From assembly GCF_003028415.1 (NCBI RefSeq), contig NZ_PYSV01000005.1:180165-244164 (forward strand): a stretch of 64,000 nucleotides of DNA, given 5' to 3'. Source of the stretch: Deinococcus arcticus. Lineage in GTDB: Bacteria > Deinococcota > Deinococci > Deinococcales > Deinococcaceae. The stretch's first letter is position 1. The number at the start of each line of letters is the position of its first letter. Shown here piece after piece: positions 63,660 to 64,000 of this stretch. A model generated the notes under the pieces. It did not search any database and had not been told where the DNA came from. It saw nothing but the letters and a program-made list of their open reading frames with translations. Made by a program: the position numbers and the translations under genes.

Positions 63660-64000
63660 AAAACCGCGAGTGACACGCGAGAACAGTGTGCGTCTCCCGA
63701 TGTCCTGGCCAAACTGACCCGCTGCTTCACCGCGCACTTTCCGGAGTTCCGCAAGAACCAGGTGGAGCTGCTGTCGCTGATGGTGCTCGCGCTGCTTCAG
63801 GCCAAAGATGTTCGGCACGCTGAACTCGCGGCGCGCTTCTCTGGACGCGCGCAGACCAACTCGGTGATTCGCCGCGTAGAGCGTTTTTTTGATCGCCATC
63901 CACTGTGTCCCGCCGATGTAGCTCGTGTCGTCTTGGCGCTGCTCCCACAGACGCGGCCTCGCGAGTTCATCATTGACCGTACGAACTGGAGATACGGTCA
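63660..64000 (+). mobile_element. IS4-type transposase, 5' part (runs off the window)
   Basis: From about 63660 the plus strand codes for REQCASPDVLAKLTRCFTAH, then KNQVELLSLMVLALLQAKDV, ERFFDRHPLCPADVARVV and the start of FIIDRTNWRYGQ, where D of the DDE triad (IDRTNW) sits at the right edge. This fits IS4-family transposases common in Deinococcus. No ATG or GTG precedes the conserved region after the TGA at 63657-63659, so the start is missing or changed. It cuts the IS630 remnant at about 63651, so it inserted later. Confidence 0.75.

Overview
The window is GC-rich DNA that looks like a secondary replicon (plasmid or megaplasmid) of a Deinococcus-like bacterium. This assignment rests on the protein families, on an iteron origin with a plasmid-type RepA, and on repeated -10 hexamers six bases before the start codon. 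That last arrangement marks leaderless mRNAs, which are abundant in Deinococcus. No rRNA, tRNA or core housekeeping operon was recognised.

Layout. 1-20 kb is mixed accessory DNA: a secreted copper-amine-oxidase-N-like protein cut by the left edge, two MFS transporters, a MerR-like/vWA gene pair, a WYL regulator, a beta-glucosidase gene broken by a ~130-bp insertion, a TPR regulator next to a 49-codon secreted-peptide gene, an Abi-like gene, and a small operon whose radical SAM gene carries an in-frame TAA. 20.7-32.6 kb is a compact seven-gene operon: vWA-like membrane protein, 3-TM protein, large tubulin-like GTPase, MotA/ZorA-like and MotB/ZorB-like channel pair, repeat-solenoid protein, and membrane pseudokinase with SH3 and beta-helix domains. 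It reads as one membrane-anchored cytoskeletal or defence machine and is my leading candidate for an undescribed system.

32.8-34.6 kb is the origin: ten ~15-bp iterons followed by repA and a small gene. 34.8-40.9 kb encodes an AddB/AddA-like helicase-nuclease pair with a 35-codon ORF overlapping the start of addB. 40.9-62.3 kb is a defence island: YbjN-like protein, WYL regulator, a 2470-aa sacsin-like protein with two Hsp90-type ATPase modules, a SNF2/RapA-like helicase, a NucS-like nuclease, two small genes, a complete type I restriction-modification set (hsdM, hsdS, hsdR), and a DUF3883-like protein. The right end carries a decayed IS630 transposase cut by the beginning of an IS4-type transposase that runs off the window.

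Genes are tightly packed, with ATGA or TGATG overlaps inside the tubulin, AddAB, sacsin-helicase and radical SAM groups, which suggests translational coupling. All functional calls come from reading motifs; no database search was run.
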